8,681 nt of DNA from DASPKS01 sp035628035 (GTDB taxonomy: Bacteria > Bacteroidota > Rhodothermia > Rhodothermales > Rubricoccaceae): assembly GCA_035628035.1 (NCBI GenBank), contig DASPKS010000039.1:1-8681 (forward strand), read 5' to 3'. Position numbers and translations under genes: made by a program. The notes beneath the pieces are model-generated. The model did not search any database, had not been told where the DNA came from, and was given only the letters and a program-made list of their open reading frames with translations. Within the stretch, counting starts at the first letter, position 1. Each line of letters opens with the position of its first letter. This document shows, one piece after another, positions 1-7,474 of the stretch.

Positions 1-2049
1 GTGGATCACATTGCCGAGCGACACCGTGGGTCCCATGAACGTTCCCATAGGTCCCTGCCAGAGGTTGTAGACGAGCGCGCCGCCTCGCGCGAAGTAAACG
101 GCTGTTCCCTCTCCAAACGCCGCCGAGCCTGCCCCTACGCCCTGCAGGGAGACCTCCGCCGGCAGTGTGAAAGGCCCAGCTCCGACTAGCACACGCTCAC
201 CGGTCCTCCGGTCGAAGTGGGAGTAGGCGGGAAATACATCGCCCGGGGTATAGACGGCCAAGACCGGGCCCTCTCGCGGGTTGAACGCCTTCGCAGCCCC
301 GCCTGCCCGCACCTCCTGCCCGGCCTGGAGCGTGGCGAAGGCTTCGAGGGGTGTGATGCCGGCCGCGCTGGTCCGGTGAAACGTGAACGTCATCTCCGGC
401 CCCGGCGCGGAGAAGTCCTCTAGCACCACGAAGCTCGGCCCGCCGTCGTTGCTGTCGGACGACGGCGTGGTGTCGGGGCCGAAGCGGTTCCGGTAGAGCC
501 GGACGTCGCCCGATGGCGTGACGGCCGTGACGGGGTTGTCGAGGAACCAGACGTCGAACGGGGTGCCCTGCGCGAGGGCGCCCGTGCCGAACCCGATATC
601 CTGCGCGCCGTCGGCCTCCTCCACGTCCACCCCGCGCCGGTTCGGGTCGGCGTTGACGCGGTTGCCGGCGATGGTCTCCCGGAGCACGCGCTCGTCCACG
701 TGCCAGATCACGATGCCCCCGTCGAAGCGCTGCTGGAGCGAGGCGTCGAAGAGGCCGGGAAGCGCCCAGTCGTACGGGTCAGCGGCCACGACCACGCCCC
801 CCTCGAACGCCGACGTGTCGAAGCGGTCGAACCCCTCAGCGCCGAGCGCGATGCGCTGCTCGGTGAGCGCGCCGTCGCGGTAGATCGTCAGGACGAGCTC
901 GTCGGCCTCGGCCGCGCGCTGGCGGTTCTCCACCAAGAAATACTCCGCCCCAGAAACCGGCACGCGGACGGCGTCGGAGGCGCCCATCGCGGAGACGGCG
1001 GCGAGCGTGAACGTCTCGGGGCCGGCGCCCTCGGCCTCGACCGGCTCCACCCACGCGAGGAACTGCTTCGTCCACGCCTCCGGCTCGGGCGGGAAGAGCC
1101 CGTTGAAGGAGAAGATCCCCAGCGGGTCCATCAGCCCGAACGGCCCGATGGCGCTCTCGCCCGTCTCCGTGTTGAAGAGGTCGGGCACGCCGAGGTAGGA
1201 GAAGAACGACGCGGCGAGGAGCCCGTTGATCGAGAACTCCACGACGAAGTCCTGCTGCGTGAACGGGTCGCGCCCGAGGCGGCTCTCGGTCTCCGGCAGC
1301 ACCAGGGTGTTGGTGACCTCGAACCCGTTGAAGACGATGGGCGGCCCCGGCGTGAGCCGCTCCAACGCCGCTGCGTCGAAGGAGAGTGAGGGGAGGTCGA
1401 GCGGCGTCCGGTCGAGCGTGGTCCCGGTGAGCTCGATGTCGCGCCCGGCCCCGGCGTGGAAGAGGACGAAGGCCGTGGTGTTCGGGTCGAACCCGGAGAG
1501 GTCGAACGCGCTCTGCGCGTCGGCCAGCGCCCACGCCTCGCGGACGAGCGCGGCCAGCTTCGCCACCTCGGCGTCGCTGTCGGCGTCGGGGCCGGTGGGG
1601 CTGTAGGCCCCCATCGGCTGCGCGACGCGGATGACCTCGGGGACGAGGTGGGTCTGCACCGCCGTCTGCCCGTCGCTCACGCGGGCGACGTAGTCCTCTA
1701 GGAAGGCGAGGTGCGCCTCGAAGTACGCCGCGTCGTGGGGGAGCGGGTCGATGGCGACCTCCAGCCCCCGGTAGAGGCTGTCCGAGAACGTCCCCCCGCC
1801 CGTGGTGAACCGGCTCGTGTCGGGCTGGAACTCGACGCGGAGGGCGACGACGTCGTAGAGCGGCGCGGCCGGCCGCTGGAGCACGTCGATCCCGCCCCCT
1901 CCGGCGCGCTCCGGCCCGGCCCGGAGCGCGTGCGTCAGCGCGGGCTGGGCGGCAGCCGGAGAGCCCGTGGCGCCCCCGAGGGCGAGAAGGAAAAAGAGGC
2001 CGCGCACCGCCCTATGGGCGATGCGCGGCGCAGCACGGACGACGTTCAC
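1..2049 (-). CDS. Secreted M6 (immune inhibitor A-like) metallopeptidase homologue, probably catalytically inactive; C-terminus cut by window edge
   Basis: The frame is open for 683 codons from a GTG at 2049 to the window edge, so the C-terminus is missing. An N-terminal signal peptide is visible: Arg/His-rich n-region (residues 5-16), hydrophobic core 18-28, likely cleavage after A34 (PAAA/Q). A GTG at codon 15 (2007) is an alternative start; no in-frame ATG lies near and neither start has a clear Shine-Dalgarno. M6-type landmarks follow in order: a strand at 64-74 (LYDVVALRVEF), the FLEDYVARVSDGQ block at 116-128, FHAGAGRD at 197-204, LGVPDLFNTETG at 286-297, GPFGLMDPLG at 302-311, a WTKQFLAWVEPVE block, YFLVENRQR at 370-378 and GGIVIWHVDE at 444-453. 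These match immune inhibitor A-like M6 proteins. However, the HExxH that normally precedes xLGxPDLYD reads ASFFS (280-284), so zinc binding is not expected. It starts 19 bases after porV and is probably cotranscribed. Codon usage changes after residue 583. A C-terminal T9SS sorting domain is possible but unseen. Family assignment is firm; function is unknown. Confidence 0.85.
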   Translation of the reverse strand, partial: MNVVRAAPRIAHRAVRGLFFLLALGGATGSPAAAQPALTHALRAGPERAGGGGIDVLQRPAAPLYDVVALRVEFQPDTSRFTTGGGTFSDSLYRGLEVAIDPLPHDAAYFEAHLAFLEDYVARVSDGQTAVQTHLVPEVIRVAQPMGAYSPTGPDADSDAEVAKLAALVREAWALADAQSAFDLSGFDPNTTAFVLFHAGAGRDIELTGTTLDRTPLDLPSLSFDAAALERLTPGPPIVFNGFEVTNTLVLPETESRLGRDPFTQQDFVVEFSINGLLAASFFSYLGVPDLFNTETGESAIGPFGLMDPLGIFSFNGLFPPEPEAWTKQFLAWVEPVEAEGAGPETFTLAAVSAMGASDAVRVPVSGAEYFLVENRQRAAEADELVLTIYRDGALTEQRIALGAEGFDRFDTSAFEGGVVVAADPYDWALPGLFDASLQQRFDGGIVIWHVDERVLRETIAGNRVNADPNRRGVDVEEADGAQDIGFGTGALAQGTPFDVWFLDNPVTAVTPSGDVRLYRNRFGPDTTPSSDSNDGGPSFVVLEDFSAPGPEMTFTFHRTSAAGITPLEAFATLQAGQEVRAGGAAKAFNPREGPVLAVYTPGDVFPAYSHFDRRTGERVLVGAGPFTLPAEVSLQGVGAGSAAFGEGTAVYFARGGALVYNLWQGPMGTFMGPTVSLGNVIH

Positions 2050-2068
2050 GGGTACGCGGCGCGCCGTG

Positions 2069-3205
2069 TTAGCGGTTGAGGTTGAGGGTGAGCGAGAGCC
2101 GCAGCTGGTCGGCCAGCGGGCTGTTCTCCTCCAGCGCGTAGATGTACGAGAGGTCGGCGCCCACGAGGTTATAGCGGAACCCCGCCCCGAACGTGGCGAA
2201 CTGGCGGTTCCCGTTCGAGGGGTCCTCGTAGAAGTACCCGGCGCGGAGCGCGAAGAGGTTGTTGTACCAGTACTCCAGCCCGGTCCCATAGGTGAACTGG
2301 CGGAACACCCCTACCGTCTCCGGCGGCTGGTTGTTGGTCTCGCCCGGCTCCGGCGGCCCGTCGATGTCGACCGTGATCGAGCCCCACGAGGTGAAGAGGG
2401 CCTCGTAGAAGGGGGCGGCCTGCCCCGAGGAGTCCTTGTCGACGAGGAGCTTGTTCGCGTCGAACGCCCACGTGATCCGGTTGTACTCGTCGAGGTTCGC
2501 CGTGATGGCGGTGCCGAGGCGGATGTTCGTAGGGATGGGGTCGGACTGCGGGTTGTCGGAGTACTGGATGCTCGGGCCCATGTTGGCGAGGTTCAGCCCC
2601 ACCGACGGGCGGAACCGGCCGTCCCCGAAGGCGGGGAGCCGGTAGAGCACGCCGAGGTCCGCCGCGACGGCCACGCCGGCGCGCGTCTCCTGCCCGCCGA
2701 CTTCGATCCCGCTCGCGAGGTTGGAGTAGATGAGGCGGAGCCCCCCGCCGACCGAGAGGTTGTTCCGCACCTGGGTGCCGTAGGAGGCGCCGACGGCGAG
2801 GTCGTAGCTCCGGAACGTCCCGAGGCTGTTGCCCTGCTCGTCGGTGCGCTCCTGCTCGCCGAGGTTGAGGAACGTCACGTGGCCGGCGAACGTCCCGATC
2901 CCCTCGAGGTGGTGCCGCCCGGCGAGGTACTCGAAGAAGAGGTCGGCGCCGAGGTTGGGGAGCCACGGGGCATGGGTGAACGCGACCTCGGTGCCGGTCT
3001 GAGCGGCCAGCCCGGCGGGGTTCCAGAACAGCGCGGCCGCGTTGTCGGCCACGGCCACACCGGTCATCCCCATCCCGGCGGCGCGGCTGTCCGGCTCGAT
3101 CTGGAGGAACGGGACCGCCGTCGTCTGCACGATCTGGGCGGAGGCCGGGCCAGCGGCCATCGCGAGGGCACCGCCTAGCGCGAGGAAGAAGCGTCGAGAC
3201 GTCAT
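2069..3205 (-). CDS. porV: Type IX secretion system outer-membrane protein PorV
   Basis: This encodes a 378-aa FadL-like outer-membrane beta-barrel. In the T9SS, PorV takes cargo with a C-terminal sorting domain from the translocon (SprA/Sov) and delivers it to the PorU sortase on the cell surface. The protein has a signal peptide with an RR n-region and likely cleavage after A23 (GPASA/Q). The PorV-type N-terminal block follows at 32-66: PFLQIEPDSRAAGMG, then GVAVADNAAALFWNPAGL. The rest alternates amphipathic strands with polar turns, as expected of a barrel, and a Pro/Glu/Asn-rich segment at about 280-300 is probably an extracellular loop. There are no cysteines. ATG 3205 is the first start that gives a signal peptide; the same frame stays open far upstream only because of base composition. 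The gene lies 92 bases after porU, the same order as in Porphyromonas gingivalis, which favours PorV over its paralogue PorQ. The C-terminus ends LTLNLNR without the terminal aromatic residue common in barrel proteins. Confidence 0.92.
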   Translation of the reverse strand: MTSRRFFLALGGALAMAAGPASAQIVQTTAVPFLQIEPDSRAAGMGMTGVAVADNAAALFWNPAGLAAQTGTEVAFTHAPWLPNLGADLFFEYLAGRHHLEGIGTFAGHVTFLNLGEQERTDEQGNSLGTFRSYDLAVGASYGTQVRNNLSVGGGLRLIYSNLASGIEVGGQETRAGVAVAADLGVLYRLPAFGDGRFRPSVGLNLANMGPSIQYSDNPQSDPIPTNIRLGTAITANLDEYNRITWAFDANKLLVDKDSSGQAAPFYEALFTSWGSITVDIDGPPEPGETNNQPPETVGVFRQFTYGTGLEYWYNNLFALRAGYFYEDPSNGNRQFATFGAGFRYNLVGADLSYIYALEENSPLADQLRLSLTLNLNR

Positions 3206-3297
3206 GGAGTCGGGGGGTTCGTCGGAAGGACGTTGCAGCGGGCAGGCCGCCGGGCGCCGTCGAAAGAGCGCCGAAGGTACAAACGGAAAAGGGGGCG
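3206..3297 (-). other. porU-porV intergenic spacer
   Basis: This 92-base spacer separates the porU stop from the porV start. It has no Shine-Dalgarno and no T-run terminator. A weak hairpin with 5-bp arms (GGCGC/GCGCC, 3253-3257 and 3268-3272, 10-base loop) is the only structure. TACCTTCG on the minus strand resembles a Bacteroidota -7 element but has no TTTG at the right distance. Cotranscription of porV with porU is the simplest reading. Confidence 0.5.
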
Positions 3298-6200
3298 TCA
3301 GCGGATCACGGCGAGGCGCTCGATCCGCTCGGCCACCTCGCGCGTGCCGTCGCCGCGCTCGACCTCCACGCGGAGGCGGTAGAGGTAGACGCCCGTGGCG
3401 AGGGGGTCGAAGTCGTCGTCGCGGCCGTCCCACGCGATCTGGACGAGCCCGCCGGGGAGCACCCCCGCCGGGAGGGCTTCGTCCGTATCGAAGGTGCGGA
3501 CGGGCCGCCCGGAGAGGGTGTAGATGCGGAGCTGAACACGGGCGGCCGTGCCCGGTGCCTGGTTGTGCTCGAAGAGGAACCGCGTGGCGCCGGGCGTCGG
3601 GTTCGGGTAGTTGTACACGTTGCGGAGGACGAGCGCGTCGTCCTCGGCCACGAAGAACGTGAGCTCGGCCGTGGAGGCGTTGTTCGCGACGTCCCACGCG
3701 GTGAGGCGGAGCGTGTGGGGGCCGGGGGAGAGCCCCTCCAGCGGCACGCGCGCCGTCCCCGACCGGAAGGAGTCGAGGTCGCCCTCGAAGAACCGCCCGA
3801 TGTCGACGGCCGACGTGGGGTCGCCGTCGAGCGTGAGGAGCAGCTCGTGGCCGACGCTCGTACCGGTGTTGATCCCGTGCTCGTCGAACAGCCGCGCGAT
3901 GAGGAGCGGCTCGGGCCCGGAGAGGCCACCGTCGACGAAGGTGGTGTCGTTGAGGAAGAGGCGGATCTCCGGGCCCTCGGTGTCCTGGAGCGGGGTGCCC
4001 GCCGTGGTGGCGATGCGGAACGCCTCCGAGAAGCCCCCGCCGTCGGCGCCCGTGCTCCGCGCGTAGGCGGAGAACCGCCCGGGCGCGCCCGAGAACGAGA
4101 CGTCGCGGGGGACGATGAACTCGGCGCGGAAGGCGCCCTCGCGCACGCTCGCCCGGCCCCGGTAGATCCGGTCGTTCCGCACACGGTAGCTGCCATTGGT
4201 GTAGACGGCGATCTCCTCGGGCAGCGCCACGAACCGCTCGGCGTCGTAGACGGTCAGCTCCACCTCCCCGTTGAAGAAGGGGTCGCGCTGGCCGTCGGGG
4301 CCGCGCACCTCGCCGTCCACTACGGCCCGCTCGAAGGCGCGAAGCGACGGCCCGCCCTCGGGCGGGAGGCTGTCCGGGAGGGCCTCCGTGTTGAGGCGGG
4401 TGAGGGCCACCGCCCGCTGCGGGAGCCCGAGCCGCATGGCGGGGTCGCCGAGCAGGTTGAACTTCCGGTTGTTGCCCTGCGCGCCGACGCCGGTGTTCTT
4501 CGTGAGGCGGATGGCGTCGCCGAGGCGCTGGGGCAGCCCCGCTGCGTCGGGGGCAAAGAGGGCGTCGGCGAGGCGGAGGTTGAGGCCGAGGTTGAACTGC
4601 GTCGGCTGGGCCGACGTGTAGACGACGCGGACCGTCGTGAACAGGCCGACGGCGCCGCCGCGGTCGTAGAGGAGGAGCTGCTCGCCCGCGCTCTGGCGAT
4701 CCACGAGGTCGTACCGCCCGAACGAGCACGTGGCCGTGATGAAGAGGCTGAGGCGGTCGAAGTTCTCGAGGTCGTGGAGGTTCTCGATGTCGAACATCCG
4801 CTCGTCGGAGAGCGCCTCGGGGCTGCCGTGCCCGCTGTAGTTCCACACGAGCGTGCCCTCGTTGAGCGCGCGCGTGAGGTCGGCCGCGGCCTCGGGGCGC
4901 CGCCGCCCCACCGCCGTGATCACCGACGGGTACGAGGGGCCGTACACCTTGAAGAGGTTCATCTGGGGGGCGACCTCCTGGGTGCGCTCGGCGACGACGT
5001 CGGCGTTCTGGACGTGGAGGTCGAAGTTCCCCGCCCCTTCGGGGTACTGGTCGTCGGCGGCGAAGACGTAGCGCTGGCGCCAGGCCCCGTACGTGGCGGG
5101 GTCCTCGTAGCGGCGGATCTTGCCGATGACGACGGTGGCCTCCTCGAGGGCGCGCACGGGGAACCGCCCGATCCCGACGTCCACGCGCTCGGGGCTGATG
5201 GCGTCGTCGCCGAGGTACGGCCAGGCGCCCTCGGTGTCGTCGAGGAGGCCGAAGTAGTCGTCGGAGGTGTAGGAGGTGAGGCGGCCGAGGCCGTCGTCGG
5301 TCTGGAACGTGGGCACCCAGTTGTTGAGGGCGCCGCCGGAGCCGAGGCCGCGGTAGTCGTAGTGGCCGTCGCCAAAGAGGAGGAGGTAGCGGGGGGCCTC
5401 CTCGCCCGAGGGCGCGCGGTCGTAGAGGAACTTCATGTAGTCCCGGATGGCGCGCATGTCGGTGCGCCCGCCCGAGAACTCGTTGAACACCTGGCCCACC
5501 TCGACGACGACGGTCTCGAGCCCGTCGCGGCTGCTCCGGTAACTGGCGAGGTCGTCGGCCGCCGTGCGGAACTCCGGCGGGGTGACGATGACGTAGTCGG
5601 GGTAGCCCCCCACGCCGTGGAGGTTCTGGTTGGCGACGGCGGCGGCGGGCGGCGCGGCCACCACCCGCGCGCCGTTCGGCTCGAACGCCACCAGCTCCCG
5701 CGGACGCGCGGCGTCGGTCACCTCGACCTGCACGCGGAAGCGCCCGCCGTCGGCGACGGTCTCCAGGCGGCGGATCTGGCTGCGGTCGGTGAGGTCCCAC
5801 ACCTCCGGTGCGGCAGCGAACCCCTCGAGGGCGAACTCGAACCGGCCGGCCTGCCCGCCCGGCGTGGCGAAGCGGAGGTAGCCGCCGTCCGCGCGGGGGG
5901 CCTGCGGGAAAACGGCCTCCAGCCAGTCCACCCAGCCCGTCGGGCCGTTGGTGCCCTGCAGCGTCACGTCGAGGGCGAGGCGGCCCGGGCTCTCGACGGT
6001 GAAGGTCGCCTCGCGCGCGCGGGCGGCGGCGTCGGTGGGGCTGTTGAGCTGGACGGAGGGGATGACGACGTTGCCGAGCGTCTGCCCCGCGCTCCGCACG
6101 ACGAACGTCGCGGCGGGGTTGGCCCGCGCCACGAGGCGCGTCCGGTACCGCACGGGCCCGGCCGCCAGCGCCGGCGGAATCGTGTCGAGGACGACGGCGT

Positions 6201-7311
6201 TCGTCCGCGTCGCGCTCATCTCGTCGCCGAACCACTCCAGCCCGGAGCCGCCGCCGTTGCGCTCGAGGTGGAACCGCTCCTCCTCTACGAGCACGCGCCC
6301 CTCGACGGTCGGCTGCACGGCGGCGTCGGGGAAGCTGGGGAACGACGTGGTCGAGACGCGCTGCCCGCCGGACCCGTCCACGCGGAGGAACACGTAGGTC
6401 TGCTGCGTGAACGGGTTGAGGTGGTGCTCCCACCGGCTGTCGGCGGCGTCCCAGCGCCAGCCCCTCGGCTCCTCTGCGTAGAAGTAGAGGGCCTCGAAGG
6501 CGCCGCCGGCCCCCGTCCGCACGAGCACAGGGTTCTCGACGAGGTCCGCCGGGCGGGGATCGCTGTTGAGCGCGGGGAGCGCGGCGCCGCCGTTGTGGTA
6601 CACCTGGAGCGCGGAGGGGTCGACCCCGCTCAGCCCGAGGCCCTGGAGGTACGCCGCGTCGACGCGGTAGACGCCCTCGCGCGGGATGGGGATCTTGAAC
6701 CAGCGGCCGTCCGCCAGCACGCTCCGCTCGACGGTGAGGTGGGGGTTGCTCGCGCCCGTACGGGCGGCCGTCTCCGGCCCGCGCGCGAAGTGGACGGCCA
6801 CGCGGAGGCGCCGGTACCGGACGAGCACGCCGCGCTCGACGTCGGCCTGGAGGAGGCGGAGGAGCAGCGTCCCCGCTGGCTCGCGCCGCTCCCACCCCAC
6901 CGCGACGACCTCGGCGGCGGGCTTGCGGAGCTCGGCGTGCCAGGCGAGGGTCGCGCTGTCGGCCGGGGCGCGGAGGAAGTCCGGTAGGGGGACCTCGTCG
7001 AACTCGGCCGAGAGCACCTCCACCACCGGGGCCACGGGCGCGGGGAGCGCCACGTGCTCGGAGGTCTGCGCGTAGCCCCGCGTGGCGGCGAGCACGAGCG
7101 CGTCGAGGGCCTGCGCCGGCGCGAGGGCGGCGTCGGCGGCGCGGGCGGCGGCCTCGGCCAGCGGCGCCTGCCAGGCGGCCTCGACCTCGTACACCACCCC
7201 GCCGGCATCGGCCGACACCTGGCGGACGACGGGGGCCTGGGCGTACGCGACCGGCGCGGCGAGCGCGACCGCAACGAGCCCAGCGGCGACGGAGCGAAGG
7301 AGACGAAGCAT
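3298..7311 (-). CDS. porU: Type IX secretion system sortase PorU (C25 gingipain-like cysteine peptidase)
   Basis: This 1337-aa protein is the surface sortase of the T9SS. It cleaves the C-terminal sorting domain from cargo and links the new C-terminus to an anionic lipopolysaccharide-type anchor, working with PorV, PorQ and PorZ. The signal peptide ends near A24 (APVAYA/Q). Residues 198-217 carry the PorU-like ADGRWFKIPIPREGVYRV strand, followed by beta-rich domains to about 550. The C25 peptidase domain spans about 570-962: GGYPDYVIVT opens it, LLLFGDGHYDYRG is at 643-655, the catalytic His is in YSGHG (H828), the catalytic Cys is in TATCSFG (C862), and NLLGDP (952-957) closes it. C862 is the only cysteine in the protein. 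An Ig-like stretch ends near TAWDVANNAS (1204-1213). The C-terminal domain (about 1228-1337) begins RNVYNYPNPTPG and ends VYLYRL...ERLAVIR, resembling FlgD-Ig and type A sorting domains. ATG 7311 fits the signal peptide; no clear Shine-Dalgarno is seen. It is somewhat longer than P. gingivalis PorU (about 1160 aa from memory). It is first in the operon with porV. Confidence 0.95.
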   Translation of the reverse strand: MLRLLRSVAAGLVAVALAAPVAYAQAPVVRQVSADAGGVVYEVEAAWQAPLAEAAARAADAALAPAQALDALVLAATRGYAQTSEHVALPAPVAPVVEVLSAEFDEVPLPDFLRAPADSATLAWHAELRKPAAEVVAVGWERREPAGTLLLRLLQADVERGVLVRYRRLRVAVHFARGPETAARTGASNPHLTVERSVLADGRWFKIPIPREGVYRVDAAYLQGLGLSGVDPSALQVYHNGGAALPALNSDPRPADLVENPVLVRTGAGGAFEALYFYAEEPRGWRWDAADSRWEHHLNPFTQQTYVFLRVDGSGGQRVSTTSFPSFPDAAVQPTVEGRVLVEEERFHLERNGGGSGLEWFGDEMSATRTNAVVLDTIPPALAAGPVRYRTRLVARANPAATFVVRSAGQTLGNVVIPSVQLNSPTDAAARAREATFTVESPGRLALDVTLQGTNGPTGWVDWLEAVFPQAPRADGGYLRFATPGGQAGRFEFALEGFAAAPEVWDLTDRSQIRRLETVADGGRFRVQVEVTDAARPRELVAFEPNGARVVAAPPAAAVANQNLHGVGGYPDYVIVTPPEFRTAADDLASYRSSRDGLETVVVEVGQVFNEFSGGRTDMRAIRDYMKFLYDRAPSGEEAPRYLLLFGDGHYDYRGLGSGGALNNWVPTFQTDDGLGRLTSYTSDDYFGLLDDTEGAWPYLGDDAISPERVDVGIGRFPVRALEEATVVIGKIRRYEDPATYGAWRQRYVFAADDQYPEGAGNFDLHVQNADVVAERTQEVAPQMNLFKVYGPSYPSVITAVGRRRPEAAADLTRALNEGTLVWNYSGHGSPEALSDERMFDIENLHDLENFDRLSLFITATCSFGRYDLVDRQSAGEQLLLYDRGGAVGLFTTVRVVYTSAQPTQFNLGLNLRLADALFAPDAAGLPQRLGDAIRLTKNTGVGAQGNNRKFNLLGDPAMRLGLPQRAVALTRLNTEALPDSLPPEGGPSLRAFERAVVDGEVRGPDGQRDPFFNGEVELTVYDAERFVALPEEIAVYTNGSYRVRNDRIYRGRASVREGAFRAEFIVPRDVSFSGAPGRFSAYARSTGADGGGFSEAFRIATTAGTPLQDTEGPEIRLFLNDTTFVDGGLSGPEPLLIARLFDEHGINTGTSVGHELLLTLDGDPTSAVDIGRFFEGDLDSFRSGTARVPLEGLSPGPHTLRLTAWDVANNASTAELTFFVAEDDALVLRNVYNYPNPTPGATRFLFEHNQAPGTAARVQLRIYTLSGRPVRTFDTDEALPAGVLPGGLVQIAWDGRDDDFDPLATGVYLYRLRVEVERGDGTREVAERIERLAVIR

Positions 7312-7362
7312 CGGGAAAGGGACGGCCGGGCGAAACGGGATCAGGGCCCGGGGCGTCGGGGG

Positions 7363-7383
7363 TGCGAGGCGTTGGGCCTCGCA
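7363..7383 (-). other. Perfect inverted repeat (hairpin) in the presumed porU leader
   Basis: The arms TGCGAGGC (7363-7370) and GCCTCGCA (7376-7383) are perfectly complementary over 8 bp with a 5-base loop. It lies about 52 bases upstream of the porU ATG and downstream of the candidate promoter, so it would be in the 5' untranslated RNA. No T-run follows on the minus strand, so it does not look like an intrinsic terminator. It could be a leader hairpin or a protein-binding palindrome, or chance in G+C-rich DNA. Confidence 0.35.
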
Positions 7384-7443
7384 GAGCGGTAGCCTTACTT
7401 CCCGATAGGCGTCTCGGCCGGGCGGCGGTTTCGTTGCGGGCGC

Positions 7444-7474
7444 GAAATATAGGCCGCTGGGGGGCCGGGCACAA
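7444..7474 (-). promoter_or_regulatory. Candidate promoter of the porU-porV operon
   Basis: On the minus strand TTGTGC (7474-7469) is followed after exactly 17 bases by TATATT (7451-7446), a good sigma70-like -10 with a weak -35. The same -10 extended to TATATTTC is one base from the Bacteroidota -7 element TAnnTTTG, with CTTG about 20 bases upstream. It sits in one of the few A+T-rich patches of the divergent region and would give a porU leader of about 130 bases. The motif match is seen; activity is inferred. Confidence 0.45.

Noticed and set aside
1198..1212. Interpreting loss of HExxH in the M6-like gene as a sign of a pseudogene.
   Set aside because: The frame is intact over 683 codons, the signal peptide is good and the flanking fold motifs are conserved. 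A maintained pseudopeptidase fits better than decay.
700..1534. Open frames of about 230 codons on both strands within the M6-like gene.
   Set aside because: Both overlap the M6-motif frame, which runs uninterrupted from 2049 to the edge with a signal peptide and family motifs. Neither alternative has any.
1967..3178. A 403-codon open frame on the plus strand, antisense to porV.
   Set aside because: It is composed of Glu/Val/Arg/Gly-rich low-complexity sequence opposite a confidently identified gene.
3253..3272. A hairpin between porU and porV as a possible terminator.
   Set aside because: It has only a 5-bp stem with a 10-base loop and no T-run; such stems are expected by chance at this G+C content.
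3565..6987. An 1140-codon open frame on the plus strand, antisense to porU.
   Set aside because: It mirrors porU codons and has a skewed Val/Glu/Arg/Gly composition without a signal peptide or recognisable motif. It is a typical GC-bias shadow.
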